Shown in pieces: positions 1 to 8,926 of a DNA stretch of 64,000 nt. The stretch is from NCBI GenBank assembly GCA_019186825.1, contig JABARP010000008.1, forward strand, positions 63,139 through 127,138, in the 5' to 3' direction. How positions within the stretch are numbered: position 1 is the stretch's first letter; the number at the start of each line of letters is the position of its first letter. This stretch comes from Pyrinomonadaceae bacterium (GTDB lineage Bacteria > Acidobacteriota > Blastocatellia > Pyrinomonadales > Pyrinomonadaceae). A program made the translations under genes and the position numbers. The notes under the pieces were generated by a model, which saw nothing but the letters and a program-made list of their open reading frames with translations, searched no databases and was not told the DNA's origin.

Positions 1-218
1 TTATGGCGACGGGCACTGTCAGCGGCAAGGAAAAGGATGAGCGCGGCTGCCTACTCGAACTCACATGGCGAGGCAAAGAGCCGATCGACCTGCCGTCTGG
101 CGAGCAAAGGCGTTTCCTTGAGGATGGCGACGAGATCATTATGAAAGGCTTCTGCGAACGAGAAGGTTTTCGACGCATCGGTCTCGGCGAATGCCGCGGG
201 CGCATTGTTCCTGCGTGA
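1..218 (+). CDS. fahA: Fumarylacetoacetase, C-terminal end (partial)
   Basis: Only the last 71 or so codons lie in the window; the gene starts before base 1. Fumarylacetoacetase cleaves fumarylacetoacetate to fumarate and acetoacetate, the last step of tyrosine and homogentisate breakdown. The visible end matches the family's C-terminus: GTVSG, then LLELTWRGKEPIDLP, FLEDGDEIIMKGFC and a G-x-G-x-C-x-G-x-I-x-P tail. The ATG at base 3 is an internal methionine, not a start. Catalytic residues lie upstream and cannot be checked. Family call is firm from this tail alone. Confidence 0.85.
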   Translation, partial: MATGTVSGKEKDERGCLLELTWRGKEPIDLPSGEQRRFLEDGDEIIMKGFCEREGFRRIGLGECRGRIVPA

Positions 219-258
219 TAAAATTGGCAAGAAATAGAACTAGCAAGTGGAGAAAATT

Positions 259-864
259 ATGTTCAAGAGAATCTTCGCGGCCGCTCTGGTCGCAACGTTT
301 TGGGTCGCGGCGTACGCGGCATCGGCACCGCTCGCCGTGGATTCGAATCACTCGAGTGTGAGCTTCAACCTGCCTATTTTAGGTGGTTTGTCGAAAGTTA
401 CAGGAAAATTCGGCCAGTTCAAGGCCGACCTCAATTTCGATAAGTCGGACATCACGAAGTCGTCAGTTGTTGCGACGATCCGTGCCGACAGCATCAGCAC
501 GGGCATTGGTGCACGCGACAATCACTTAAAGACCGCGGACTTCTTCGACGTTGAGAAATATCCCGAGATCACATTCAAGAGCAAGAAGGTTGAGAAGAAG
601 GGTGGAAAGTATATCCTGACCGGTGATTTTTCGATGCACGGCGTAACGAAAGAGATCTCTTTCCCGTTCACGATCAGCGGTAGCTGCGCGGACAAAAAGG
701 CCGAGGCAGTGGATGGACCGTGCGGTTTCAGCGCGACGCTCCAGCTCAACAGGAAAGACTACGGCATTGCGTACGAGCGAAAGGACAACGTGGACTTCAT
801 GGGCGATGTTGTCAACGTCGATCTGAGCATACTTACGCAAAAGCCCGCACCGCCGAAACAATAA
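259..864 (+). CDS. YceI family periplasmic lipid-binding protein
   Basis: 201 residues. A Sec signal peptide covers residues 1 to about 20 (FAAALVATFWVAAYA core). The mature part has the YceI beta-barrel pattern: the opening VDSNHSSVSF, then GKFGQFKADLNFD, a central DNHLKTADFFDVEKYPEI stretch and the HGVTKEI strand. Family members bind polyisoprenoid-type lipids in the periplasm; the ligand here is unknown. ATG at 259 is chosen over the in-frame GTG at 247 because GGAG at 249-252 sits six bases before it. It follows fahA by 40 bases. Confidence 0.9.
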   Translation: MFKRIFAAALVATFWVAAYAASAPLAVDSNHSSVSFNLPILGGLSKVTGKFGQFKADLNFDKSDITKSSVVATIRADSISTGIGARDNHLKTADFFDVEKYPEITFKSKKVEKKGGKYILTGDFSMHGVTKEISFPFTISGSCADKKAEAVDGPCGFSATLQLNRKDYGIAYERKDNVDFMGDVVNVDLSILTQKPAPPKQ

Positions 865-881
865 CCGGCGCCAGCCAAGCA

Positions 882-1484
882 GTGGATTTTGACGCTTTCA
901 TATTGATCGGCGGGCGGTCTTCCCGATTTGGTTCGGACAAGGCCCTCGCCGATCTTGGTTCGGTCACGCTGGCAGAAAATGCCGCCCATCTGATCGGCCA
1001 AATTCCGGGATGTGCGAATGTGATATTTGTGGCGGCAAATGAAACGCAGTTTGCTGACGCACAGATGCCCTTAAACGTCGTCGCAGACAAAAATCCGGGC
1101 CGTGGGGTCTGGAGCGGCTTTCAAACGGCTCTAGCGGCCTCTAAACGCGAAATGACGTTCGTGCTCGCCTGCGACCTGCCTCTTCTGAGTAAAAACCTGC
1201 TCGAAAGGCTCGTCAAAACGGTTCGCGAGACCAATGCCGTGGCCGCAGTGCCCCTCCAGCCGGACGGCCGCCTTCAGCCGCTATGCGGCGTTTATCGCAC
1301 AAACCCCGTCCTTGCCGCAGTTAACGCGAAGATCGCCTCGGACGAGCATCTCCCATCGCTGATCTCGTTCGTTCGCGAGATCGGAGCCGCGGTCGTCGAA
1401 CCCTCAGAAAATGACGCTCCAGGCGAGTTTCTGAACGTAAATACCCGCGAAGACCTCGAAAAAGCCCGACTTCTGCGTTCGTAA
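882..1484 (+). CDS. mobA: MobA-like nucleotidyltransferase (molybdenum cofactor guanylyltransferase)
   Basis: 200 residues from a GTG start. MobA transfers GMP from GTP to molybdopterin in the cytoplasm. The N-terminal nucleotide loop reads LIGGRSSRFGSDKA (residues 8-21, consensus LAGGxSxRMGxDKA), and D98 in VLACDLPLL is the usual metal-binding Asp. The frame stays open upstream to 720, but that part overlaps yceI and lacks family similarity, so the GTG just before DFDAFILIGG is preferred; its ribosome site is weak. No other molybdopterin gene is visible. A related NTP-transferase role (MocA-type) cannot be excluded. Confidence 0.8.
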   Translation: MDFDAFILIGGRSSRFGSDKALADLGSVTLAENAAHLIGQIPGCANVIFVAANETQFADAQMPLNVVADKNPGRGVWSGFQTALAASKREMTFVLACDLPLLSKNLLERLVKTVRETNAVAAVPLQPDGRLQPLCGVYRTNPVLAAVNAKIASDEHLPSLISFVREIGAAVVEPSENDAPGEFLNVNTREDLEKARLLRS

Positions 1485-1517
1485 TTCGCTCCCCGCAGGA
1501 TGTAAAATAAAAGCCAG

Positions 1518-2915
1518 GTGATCGAGGACTTTTTCGACAAATTTCACGAGGAATGCGGCGTCTTTGGCATTTTCGGCCACGAAGAGGCGGCAACTCTGAC
1601 GCAGCTCGGCCTTTTTGCTCTTCAGCATCGCGGGCAGGAAGCTTGCGGCATCGTCTCGACGGACGGTGTCGATTTCTTTGAGCATCGTGCGAACGGCCTC
1701 GTCGCGGACGTTCTAAACGCACAGGCATTGGCAAAGCTTCACGGCACGGCTGCCATCGGCCACACGCGTTATTCCACAGCGGGGAAGAACACGATCAAGG
1801 AAGTTCAGCCTTTCTCCGTCACGTGCCAGCACGGGAAGATCGCCGTCTGCCACAACGGGAATCTGCCTTTTGCCGACGCTCGCCGCCGCGAACTCGAACG
1901 CGAAGGCGCGATATTCTCCTCGACCTCCGACACGGAAACGATCCTGCACGGTATCGCACGCGTCCACGAAGGCTCGGCCCTTGACGCTATCCGCCGAGTC
2001 GTCCGAGATACGGAAGGCGCATTCTCGCTGCTCTTTTTAACACCGACGGCGATGATCGCCGTTCGCGACCCGCGTGGATTCCGCCCCCTCGTTTTGGGTA
2101 AGTACAAAGATGCGTGGTGTGTCGCGTCCGAGACCTGTGCGTTCGACCTTATCGACGCCGAATATTTGCGCGAGATCGCACCGGGCGAAATGCTTGTGGT
2201 AACAAAGGACGGTGTCGAATCGAGCTTCCCGTTCGAGGTGAAGAAGCACGCCGTCTGTACGTTCGAACACGTCTATTTCTCGCGGCCGGATTCGATCATC
2301 TTCGGTAAGTCGGTGAACGAATCGCGGCATAAGATGGGCAAGCAGCTTGCTCGCGAACATCCTGTCGAGGCAGACATCGTCGTGCCCGTGCCTGATTCGG
2401 GCGTTGCGGCGGCGATAGGATATTCGGCGCAGTCCGGCATCAATTATCGGCAGGCGATCATTCGAAACCACTACGTCGGACGCACGTTCATTGAGCCGAC
2501 GCAATCGATACGCTCATTCGGCGTCAGGCTCAAACTTAACCCGATAAAGGATCTGATCGAGGGCCGCCGCGTCATTCTCGTTGATGATTCGATCGTCCGC
2601 GGCACTACGTCGAAGAAGATCGTGCAGATGGTCCGCGATGCGGGAGCGACCGAGGTGCATATGCGCATCTCGTGCCCGCCGACCGCTCATTCCTGCTATT
2701 ACGGCGTCGATACGCCGCATCGCAAAGACCTCATCGCCTCGCGTATGAGCGTCAAAGAGACCTCTGAATACATCGGAGCTGACTCGCTCGGCTATCTTTC
2801 GCTCGAAGGAATGCTCCAAGCCGTCGGCCTTAATGCAGATTCCTCGTGCACGGCCTGCTGGACAGGCAAATACCCGACCCTGATCGCCGAGACCGCTGCC
2901 GTCTCGACGCCGTGA
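1518..2915 (+). CDS. purF: Amidophosphoribosyltransferase
   Basis: 465 residues from GTG. PurF makes 5-phosphoribosylamine from PRPP and glutamine, the first committed step of purine synthesis. The class II glutamine amidotransferase nucleophile is Cys13 in HEECGVFG, preceded by a 12-residue propeptide that is normally removed. The PRPP loop ILVDDSIVRGTT lies near residues 353-365. Cysteines in KHAVCTFEH, RISCPPTAHSC and SSCTAC match the iron-sulfur ligands of the Bacillus-type enzyme, so an Fe-S form is likely. Stands 33 bases after the MobA-like gene. The start is fixed by the propeptide length. Confidence 0.96.
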   Translation: MIEDFFDKFHEECGVFGIFGHEEAATLTQLGLFALQHRGQEACGIVSTDGVDFFEHRANGLVADVLNAQALAKLHGTAAIGHTRYSTAGKNTIKEVQPFSVTCQHGKIAVCHNGNLPFADARRRELEREGAIFSSTSDTETILHGIARVHEGSALDAIRRVVRDTEGAFSLLFLTPTAMIAVRDPRGFRPLVLGKYKDAWCVASETCAFDLIDAEYLREIAPGEMLVVTKDGVESSFPFEVKKHAVCTFEHVYFSRPDSIIFGKSVNESRHKMGKQLAREHPVEADIVVPVPDSGVAAAIGYSAQSGINYRQAIIRNHYVGRTFIEPTQSIRSFGVRLKLNPIKDLIEGRRVILVDDSIVRGTTSKKIVQMVRDAGATEVHMRISCPPTAHSCYYGVDTPHRKDLIASRMSVKETSEYIGADSLGYLSLEGMLQAVGLNADSSCTACWTGKYPTLIAETAAVSTP

Positions 2916-2954
2916 TCCGAGTTCCTTGTGGAATTTGGCGATCGATTACCGTGG

Positions 2955-2960
2955 TATAAT
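2955..2960 (+). promoter_or_regulatory. Candidate -10 box before a small membrane protein gene
   Basis: A perfect TATAAT stands 35 bases before the ATG at 2995. No good -35 hexamer lies at 16-18 bases. If used, it excludes the in-frame starts at 2926 (TTG) and 2959 (ATG) and supports the start at 2995, which has GGAG at 2982-2985. Confidence 0.35.
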
Positions 2961-2994
2961 GGCGGCGAATATCGCAGACACGGAGCATTTGCCG

Positions 2995-3258
2995 ATGATG
3001 CCCAAAGACCTCGAGAAGAAGCACTGGTTTCGCGCCAAGACTTACGGTTGGGGTTGGGGTTTGCCCTCGACATGGCAAGGATGGCTCGTGTTTGGCCTGT
3101 TCATTGGCCTATTCATCGCGCTGGCACTTGTCTTTCCGCCCGTGCAGTTTCCGTTAAAGTTTTCATGCGGCACAGCCGCCCTCATCCTCGGGCTCGTCGC
3201 CATCTGCTTAGCAAAGGGCGAGCCGCCTCGCTGGCGCTGGGGCCGCCACGACGATTGA
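2995..3258 (+). CDS. Small two-helix membrane protein, unknown function
   Basis: 87 residues from ATG 2995, chosen for GGAG nine bases upstream. The N-terminal cytosolic part is basic and aromatic (KKHWFRAKTYGWGWGLPSTWQGW). Two predicted membrane segments follow, about residues 29-48 and 57-73, and a short basic tail (PPRWRWGRHDD). The YGWGW/TWQGW header recurs in small uncharacterised bacterial membrane proteins as far as I recall. Separate from purF by about 80 bases, convergent with the next gene. No function can be assigned. Confidence 0.6.
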   Translation: MMPKDLEKKHWFRAKTYGWGWGLPSTWQGWLVFGLFIGLFIALALVFPPVQFPLKFSCGTAALILGLVAICLAKGEPPRWRWGRHDD

Positions 3259-3317
3259 ACGATCTCCTCAGCGCCACTGTTGCTTGTTCGATATCGATCT
3301 CGGATCGAGGTCCCCGA

Positions 3318-4082
3318 CTAGTACGGCCGCCACGTTCCGTCATTCCCGACCTTGAACGTTGTCGTTACGTCAGATCTCGTCATATCGATACCGCCCGGGT
3401 CTAAGAAGATGCCGACCTCAACTGATTCTCCGCTTGGAACTAGCGTGATCCGAAGATCGACAGGCACGCCGGCCTTTATTTCGATGTGATCTTTGAATCG
3501 CTTGAAGCCGGACCTCTCGGCGACGATCTCGACCTTTCCCACAATGTCGGGTTTGTCGAAAACGTACCGGCCAATCGTATCTGACAGCACCGAATAATTC
3601 GTCTTTTTGTCGATTCGTACGGTAACCTTTACGCCCGGGATCACCGCACCTTGCGGATCGACGATAACGCCTTCGAGGTTATGCCTTTGTGCCGTAATAC
3701 CCGCGTCCGGCGACGAGGCCGCTGAGGGTTTAGACTGTGCAAATGTCGCAGAAAAAAGTCCGATAACCGCCGCGAACACCGCGCCGGCCACTCGGGCAAC
3801 GCGTCGTCGATATGCTGCGAGGCCTTTTGGACAATCGCGCGTGATGACGGTTCCGTCGCTCCGTCTCATTAGCCGGATACAGAGACGACCTTCGCGGTTC
3901 TCGATCAGATCGCGCACCTCGTTCGACGACATTTCCGAGATGTTGTAGATGTTTATTCCGCAGTCGTGGCAGAGGCGGCTGCGCTCGTCGCCGGTCATCA
4001 AATTCCAATCTGCGGGACAAGGCTTCGCGACCGCAATGGAATTCAGCTCGAAGTTCGCAGGTTTTCGTGAGAAAAGGGCCAT
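3318..4082 (-). CDS. Membrane protein: cytosolic Cys/DWN header plus exported carboxypeptidase-regulatory-like domain
   Basis: 254 residues. Residues 1-92 carry a recurrent header: C22-x2-DWN-x-M-x-G, C38-x2-C41, the YNIS motif at 46-49, then LCIRLMRRSDGT and DC84P. The cysteines suggest metal binding. One membrane segment spans about 97-115. The rest (LEGVIVDPQGAVIPGVKVTV onward) is a carboxypeptidase-regulatory-like (Ig/CnaB-type) fold, presumably outside the cytoplasm. The arrangement implies a link between a cytosolic Cys module and an exported beta domain. Divergent from murI across 135 bases. The domain reading is solid; the role is unknown. Confidence 0.75.
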   Translation of the reverse strand: MALFSRKPANFELNSIAVAKPCPADWNLMTGDERSRLCHDCGINIYNISEMSSNEVRDLIENREGRLCIRLMRRSDGTVITRDCPKGLAAYRRRVARVAGAVFAAVIGLFSATFAQSKPSAASSPDAGITAQRHNLEGVIVDPQGAVIPGVKVTVRIDKKTNYSVLSDTIGRYVFDKPDIVGKVEIVAERSGFKRFKDHIEIKAGVPVDLRITLVPSGESVEVGIFLDPGGIDMTRSDVTTTFKVGNDGTWRPY

Positions 4083-4217
4083 GCCGCTTGGGATGCAGCA
4101 ACACGCTGCGGCGGTTGCTTCAGGCGGAGTCGTGAAGGTCGATGCGGGCTCCTTTCCGTGTCGAAGTCTCGAAATGACCGATGATGCTCCGATAAGTTAT
4201 ATTATTCGTTTACGTTT

Positions 4218-5090
4218 ATGGCAACGAACGAGCAGGCAATAGGCATTTTTGATTCCGGTGTCGGCGGGCTTACGGTATATCGCGCTCTGCATGACAGGCT
4301 GCCGAACGAGCGTTTCATCTATTTAGGTGATACAGCGCGTGTGCCTTATGGGACGAAATCGCTCGCGACGGTAGAGCGCTACGCGCTTGAGAATTCCACG
4401 TTCCTTGCCTCGCTCGGCATCAAACTGCTCGTTGTCGCCTGCAACACGGCGTCTGCACTCGCGTTGCCTGCGATCCGCGAAAAGGTCGGGATCGAGGTCG
4501 TCGGCGTGATCGGCCCCGGCGGGCGGCGTGCGGTCGAGATCGTGCGTGAATTCGGCGCGAATGCCCGGATCGGTGTCATCGCGACCGAAGCGACCGTTGC
4601 GAGCAACGCATATATCGACGCGATCCGCCGTGCCTCGGTCGAACCGAAGGTACTGCAGGCCGCGTGCCCGCTTTTTGTGCCGCTCGCCGAAGAGAATTGG
4701 ATCGACCAGCCGGAGACGGCGAGCATCGCCGAAAAGTATCTCAAAGAGGTAAAGGAATTCTCTCCGCAGGCTTTGGTGCTCGGCTGTACGCACTATCCGA
4801 TCCTTCGCGATGTGATTCAACGCACCGTCGGGCGCGATGTTAAACTAATTGATTCAGGCGAAGCGACCGCCGATGAGGTTGCGATAATACTTGCAAAGAA
4901 CGAGATCGCGAATACGACCGCGCCCGCGAAAAAGCGGGAATTGTGCGATGACCTCGATCATTTCTATGTAACGGACGCTGCGGACAGGTTTGCCCGCGTC
5001 GCCGAAAGATTTTTAGGGGCACGCCCGCAAAAGCTTGAGGCGATCGAGGTTTACGGCGTTGATGAGTTGGGGCAGAAGCACGCGGGTTAG
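4218..5090 (+). CDS. murI: Glutamate racemase
   Basis: 290 residues. MurI interconverts L- and D-glutamate, supplying D-Glu for peptidoglycan. The N-terminus reads IGIFDSGVGGLTV with D12. The two catalytic cysteines are C75 (VVACNTAS) and C190 (LGCTHYPIL), at the usual spacing. It heads a same-strand run murI-rph-fabG-rhomboid-trmB with gaps of 3 to 22 bases, probably one transcript. The upstream 135 bases are AT-rich next to the start (TTATATTATTCG), a plausible promoter shared back to back with the minus-strand gene. Confidence 0.96.
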   Translation: MATNEQAIGIFDSGVGGLTVYRALHDRLPNERFIYLGDTARVPYGTKSLATVERYALENSTFLASLGIKLLVVACNTASALALPAIREKVGIEVVGVIGPGGRRAVEIVREFGANARIGVIATEATVASNAYIDAIRRASVEPKVLQAACPLFVPLAEENWIDQPETASIAEKYLKEVKEFSPQALVLGCTHYPILRDVIQRTVGRDVKLIDSGEATADEVAIILAKNEIANTTAPAKKRELCDDLDHFYVTDAADRFARVAERFLGARPQKLEAIEVYGVDELGQKHAG

Positions 5091-5111
5091 TGCGCAACGC
5101 CTGTTGAATTT

Positions 5112-5831
5112 ATGAGTTTTACGAGACAAGACGAACGCAAGTTGGATGAACTGCGTTCGGTCAGAATTACGCCGAATATCTCGCCCTATGCGGAAGGCTC
5201 CGCGTTGATCGAGGCGGGCCGCACAAAGGTGATTTGCACTGCCTCGGTCGAGGATCGCGTGCCGCCTTTCCTGCGAAACAAAGGAACGGGCTGGGTGACT
5301 GCGGAGTACGCGATGCTGCCGCGTGCGACGAACACGCGAACTCAACGCGAGACGATGCGTCCGACCGGCCGCACGCAAGAGATTCAACGCTTGATCGGCA
5401 GAAGCCTGCGTGCCGTCGTCGATATGAAGCTTCTCGGCGAACGCCAGATCTTTCTCGATTGCGATGTGATACAGGCGGACGGCGGCACACGGTGCGCGTC
5501 CATCACGGGAGCGTATGTCGCGCTAGCGCTCGCATGCCGGCGTCTTGTGCAGACGGGCGTTGTCCGCGCAAATCCTATCCTGAGCGAAGTTGCGGCAGTA
5601 AGCGTCGGCATCTGCGAAGACACGCCGATCCTCGATCTTGCTTATGCTGAGGATTCGACCGCCGAAGTCGATATGAACATCGTTTGTACGGGCGAAGGGA
5701 AATTCATCGAGATCCAGGGAACGGCGGAACGCGAACCTTTTACCCGCGACCAGATGAACGCGATGCTTGCCCTCGCAGAGAAGGGCATCGGAGAGCTTTT
5801 CGCACAACAGCGAAAGGCATTGAATCTTTAG
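5112..5831 (+). CDS. rph: Ribonuclease PH
   Basis: 239 residues, the normal length. RNase PH trims tRNA 3' ends by phosphorolysis. Family features are the opening [16 protein letters not shown], the basic stretch [27 protein letters not shown] (given in part), the [12 protein letters not shown] phosphate site and [11 protein letters not shown]. It follows murI by 21 bases. Confidence 0.95.
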   Translation: MSFTRQDERKLDELRSVRITPNISPYAEGSALIEAGRTKVICTASVEDRVPPFLRNKGTGWVTAEYAMLPRATNTRTQRETMRPTGRTQEIQRLIGRSLRAVVDMKLLGERQIFLDCDVIQADGGTRCASITGAYVALALACRRLVQTGVVRANPILSEVAAVSVGICEDTPILDLAYAEDSTAEVDMNIVCTGEGKFIEIQGTAEREPFTRDQMNAMLALAEKGIGELFAQQRKALNL

Positions 5832-5853
5832 CCCGTCGGGCATTTAGGCAATT

Positions 5854-6609
5854 ATGCAAAACAAAATATTTGAAGGAAAAACCGCTATCGTAACCGGCGG
5901 TACACGCGGCATCGGCCGCGAGATCGTTCGCGAACTGGCGAAAGGCGGTGCGAACGTTGCGTTCAATTATTCAAAGAGTGCTGCCGAGGCCGACGCTCTC
6001 AAAGCCGAGCTCGAGGCCGCAGGCACGCATGTTTTCGCCGCGCAGTGCGACGTTGCGAATACCGAGGCCGCAGCGAACTTCGTCTCCGAAGTAAAGGATG
6101 CGTTCGGCACGGTGGACTTCCTCGTAAACAACGCCGGGATCACGCGCGATCAGCTCATCCTTCGGATGAAAGAGGAAGATTGGGACGCCGTGATCGACAC
6201 GAATCTGAAGGGCGCGTGGAATTTCTCAAAGGCGGTGTTGCGGCCGATGATGCGGAACGAGAATGGCGGCTCGATCCTGAATATCTCTTCTATCTCCGGC
6301 GTTGTCGGAATGCTCGGGCAGTCGAATTACTCCGCGTCAAAGGCGGGAATGATCGGCCTAACAAAATCTCTCGCAAAAGAGATCGCAAGCAAGAAAGTTA
6401 CGGTGAATGCGCTTGCTCTCGGCCTCGTCGAAACAGATATGGCGAGCGAGATGAACGCCGAATACCGTGAAAAGATCCTCGCGATGATTCCGCTCGGACG
6501 GCTCGGCCGCGTCGATGAGGCTGCGCAGATCGCGTGCTTCCTGCTTTCACCGGCTGCGACCTACATCACGGGGCAGGTGATACAGGTTGACGGCGGGCTT
6601 GCAATGTAG
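5854..6609 (+). CDS. fabG: 3-oxoacyl-[acyl-carrier-protein] reductase
   Basis: 251 residues. An SDR enzyme that reduces 3-ketoacyl-ACP with NADPH in fatty acid elongation. It shows the cofactor loop TGGTRGIGR (14-22), NNAG (92-95), catalytic S146 in NISSISG, Y159 and K163 in YSASK, and the C-terminal [11 protein letters not shown] typical of FabG. It is 22 bases downstream of rph. SDRs of similar sequence act on other substrates, but length and C-terminus fit FabG. Confidence 0.9.
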   Translation: MQNKIFEGKTAIVTGGTRGIGREIVRELAKGGANVAFNYSKSAAEADALKAELEAAGTHVFAAQCDVANTEAAANFVSEVKDAFGTVDFLVNNAGITRDQLILRMKEEDWDAVIDTNLKGAWNFSKAVLRPMMRNENGGSILNISSISGVVGMLGQSNYSASKAGMIGLTKSLAKEIASKKVTVNALALGLVETDMASEMNAEYREKILAMIPLGRLGRVDEAAQIACFLLSPAATYITGQVIQVDGGLAM

Positions 6610-6624
6610 TTTTTGTTTTCCCAA

Positions 6625-7377
6625 ATGTCACTCGATTACAGGGACGAGGAATTAGGTCCCGAAGGATCACAGCAATTCGAAAGGCCGCGCCCGCGCGAGG
6701 TAGCTTTCCGGCCCGGTCCGCCGTACTACGCGATCATTATCATCGCTCTCTATACGTGCGTTTTTCTCGCGGAGCTTGCTCGCGGCATACAACCTGCGAT
6801 CCTGGCTGCCGGTTTTGATAAGCAGGCGTATTTGCTGCAGGGCGAACATTGGCGGCTCCTGACCGGAACGGCGTTGCATGCCGGTTTACTTCACATCGGG
6901 CTAAACAGCCTTGCGTTCTACAGCTTTGCGCGACCGTTTGAAGCACTCGCAAATCGTGCTCATCTATCGATCGTCTTCTTACTCTCGGCGGTCGGCGGCA
7001 GCGTACTTACGCTTCTGCTAAGCCCGGTCGGGATCTCGATCGGAGCGTCAGGCGGGATCGTCGGGATCATCGGTTTCCTCGCGGTCTATTCTTTCAAACG
7101 CAGGCAATTCATCGCGCCGGAGTTTCGACGGAATCTCGTCGTCAACATCGGCTTCATCCTGCTTTACGGTTTTGTCTTAAGCGGAATCGTCGATAATTAT
7201 GCACACATAGGTGGGCTTGTAACGGGTGCGGTCTATGCTCTGTTCGCTGTTCCCGGCGACCCGCACAAAGATCCGCGCGAGGCGTTGCCGCCGATCAAGG
7301 TCGCGGGACTGCTCGCGATCGCTGCCTACGCGGCGGTCTGCGGCCTTTCGATATTGACCATTCTTCAGATCGTCTGA
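6625..7377 (+). CDS. Rhomboid family intramembrane serine protease
   Basis: 250 residues from ATG 6625; the TTG at 6613 in the same frame is less likely. Residues 1-33 are polar and cytosolic, followed by about six membrane segments. Catalytic features are S142 in GASGG and H194 in YAHIGG, with H90 and N94 (LHIGLNS) for the oxyanion site. Such enzymes cut substrates within the membrane. Sits 15 bases after fabG and 3 before trmB; substrates are unknown. Confidence 0.88.
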   Translation: MSLDYRDEELGPEGSQQFERPRPREVAFRPGPPYYAIIIIALYTCVFLAELARGIQPAILAAGFDKQAYLLQGEHWRLLTGTALHAGLLHIGLNSLAFYSFARPFEALANRAHLSIVFLLSAVGGSVLTLLLSPVGISIGASGGIVGIIGFLAVYSFKRRQFIAPEFRRNLVVNIGFILLYGFVLSGIVDNYAHIGGLVTGAVYALFAVPGDPHKDPREALPPIKVAGLLAIAAYAAVCGLSILTILQIV

Positions 7378-7380
7378 TCT

Positions 7381-8007
7381 ATGCCACGCGTACGAGTCCA
7401 TCAACATGTAAATCCGCTGGCACCGTTCTATCGGCAGACACCGGTGCCTCTCGTGATCGAGGATCTTTTTAGCGACCCGGCGCGTCCGCTTTTTATGGAC
7501 ATCGGCTGTGCACGCGGGCGTTTCCTGCTGAAGATGGCGAGCGAGTTGCCTGAATACAACTACCTCGGCGTCGAGATACGCGAACCGCTCGTCGAGGAAG
7601 CCAACCGCCTTGCCGCCGAAGCGGGCCTTGCGAATCTCCGCTATTCATTCTGCAACGCGATGCTTTGGCTCGACCGCTTGATCGAGAATTTCCCGGACGG
7701 CCGCCTGCAAATGGTCACGATACAGTTTCCCGACCCATGGTTCAAGAAGAAACACGAAAAACGCCGAATGGTAAATCGCGAAATGGCTGACGCGATCGCA
7801 CGGAAACTCGCTCCGGCGGGTAAGGTTTTTGTTCAGACCGATATCGAATTCCTTGCTGAAGAGATGTTCGAGATCTTCCGTTCGCACGAAGCGCTCGCAG
7901 AAGAAAAGATCGACGCGAATCCATTCCCCGTCAAGACCGAACGCGAACTAGCAGTCGAGGGCAAATCGCTACCTGTCTATCGCTCGATCTTTAATAGGAT
8001 CGGCTAA
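7381..8007 (+). CDS. trmB: tRNA (guanine-N7-)-methyltransferase
   Basis: 208 residues. TrmB makes m7G46 in tRNA with SAM. The SAM loop is DIGCARGRFLLKMA, followed by the acidic GVEIREPLVEEA, and the signature FPDPWFKKKHEKRRMVN. Starts 3 bases after the rhomboid stop, so translation is likely coupled, and closes the murI run. Convergent with the next gene, 29 bases away. Confidence 0.94.
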   Translation: MPRVRVHQHVNPLAPFYRQTPVPLVIEDLFSDPARPLFMDIGCARGRFLLKMASELPEYNYLGVEIREPLVEEANRLAAEAGLANLRYSFCNAMLWLDRLIENFPDGRLQMVTIQFPDPWFKKKHEKRRMVNREMADAIARKLAPAGKVFVQTDIEFLAEEMFEIFRSHEALAEEKIDANPFPVKTERELAVEGKSLPVYRSIFNRIG

Positions 8008-8036
8008 CAGGCAGATTCCATCTCGCGAAAGCCGGA

Positions 8037-8855
8037 CTAAAACCTGAATCCAAAACCAACATTCATCTGCAAGTTATGGCGGTTGAAGGTCGGATTGTAC
8101 TCCTTTGGTTCCTGGCGGTTGTAATGGACTATCGTATCGCCGACATCGACCCGCAAGAATGTCCTCTTCGAGGTGTAATATTCGAACACACCGCCGACAT
8201 CGACATTGAAGAAGGTTGCGGGCTTTTCGGCTGAGACCAGCACGACATCGGATATTTGGCCGTTGGGACCGTAAAATATGTATGTATTGGTAATATACGG
8301 GAAGGCATTAAAGTGTATAAACCCCGGCCGGATCTTCCCAAAAATGCCGATTCGCTTGCCGCGATATCCGTATTTCGCCCCGAAGAGTACCTGCGTCTTT
8401 TCCCCGCCCGAGAACGGACCGGTTCTTGGCACTCCTGCTTCAAAATGATCCGCCAAAGTCATCGTGCTCGGCAAGTAGTTGACCTCTCCCTCGACAGCGA
8501 ACGCCCGGTTCACGTTGTAGGTGAAGCGCCCCCCAATACCGGTTTCGAAACGGCGATCGATGTATGCGGCATTTCGAAATCCGTAGTTGATGAATACGAC
8601 ATCGGCAGGCTCAAAATCATCCTGTAGCATCATCGTCAGGTGCCCGCCGACCTCGAAACGTTTCAGCTTATCTCGCCCGGTAGCGGTATTTTCACTCTTT
8701 CCACTTTCGGACTCCGGCGTTGCAATTGTCTCGGTCGCTTTCGTGGTTGCGTACTGATCCGGAAGCGTACTCCTTTCCTGTCCGCTCAAACAGAGGGCCA
8801 TAAACATCAGGCATAGAAGTATAATTGGTGCGTAAGTGACGGGTTTCTGCTTCAT
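8037..8855 (-). CDS. Outer-membrane beta-barrel-like protein, unknown function
   Basis: 272 residues. A signal peptide spans about residues 1-25 (PIILLCLMFMALCLSG). A polar linker (about 30-65) leads to alternating strands of an eight-stranded-barrel type, ending in the aromatic LQMNVGFGFRF, a typical outer-membrane terminus. The ribosome site GGAGGATAAG is strong. Third gene of a minus-strand set with 9721-10488 and 8927-9706; a hairpin at 8889-8913 lies just before it. No family name can be given. Confidence 0.65.
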   Translation of the reverse strand: MKQKPVTYAPIILLCLMFMALCLSGQERSTLPDQYATTKATETIATPESESGKSENTATGRDKLKRFEVGGHLTMMLQDDFEPADVVFINYGFRNAAYIDRRFETGIGGRFTYNVNRAFAVEGEVNYLPSTMTLADHFEAGVPRTGPFSGGEKTQVLFGAKYGYRGKRIGIFGKIRPGFIHFNAFPYITNTYIFYGPNGQISDVVLVSAEKPATFFNVDVGGVFEYYTSKRTFLRVDVGDTIVHYNRQEPKEYNPTFNRHNLQMNVGFGFRF

Positions 8856-8888
8856 AAATTCTTATCCTCCACGATTGTTTAGCAATAC

Positions 8889-8913
8889 GGGGCCCGACCA
8901 ACGGTCAAGCCCC
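8889..8913 (-). other. Intercistronic hairpin
   Basis: Read on the minus strand: GGGGC, TT, GACC, loop GTT, GGTC, GG, GCCCC. With T-G wobbles this is an 11-pair stem on a three-base loop. It lies between the lipoprotein gene and the barrel gene. No T run follows, so RNA processing or stability control is likelier than termination. Confidence 0.5.
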
Positions 8914-8926
8914 TACTTAGCCGGTG

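Noticed and set aside
720..881. Longer N-terminus for the MobA-like protein
   Set aside because: It overlaps the end of yceI and adds Arg-rich sequence without similarity.
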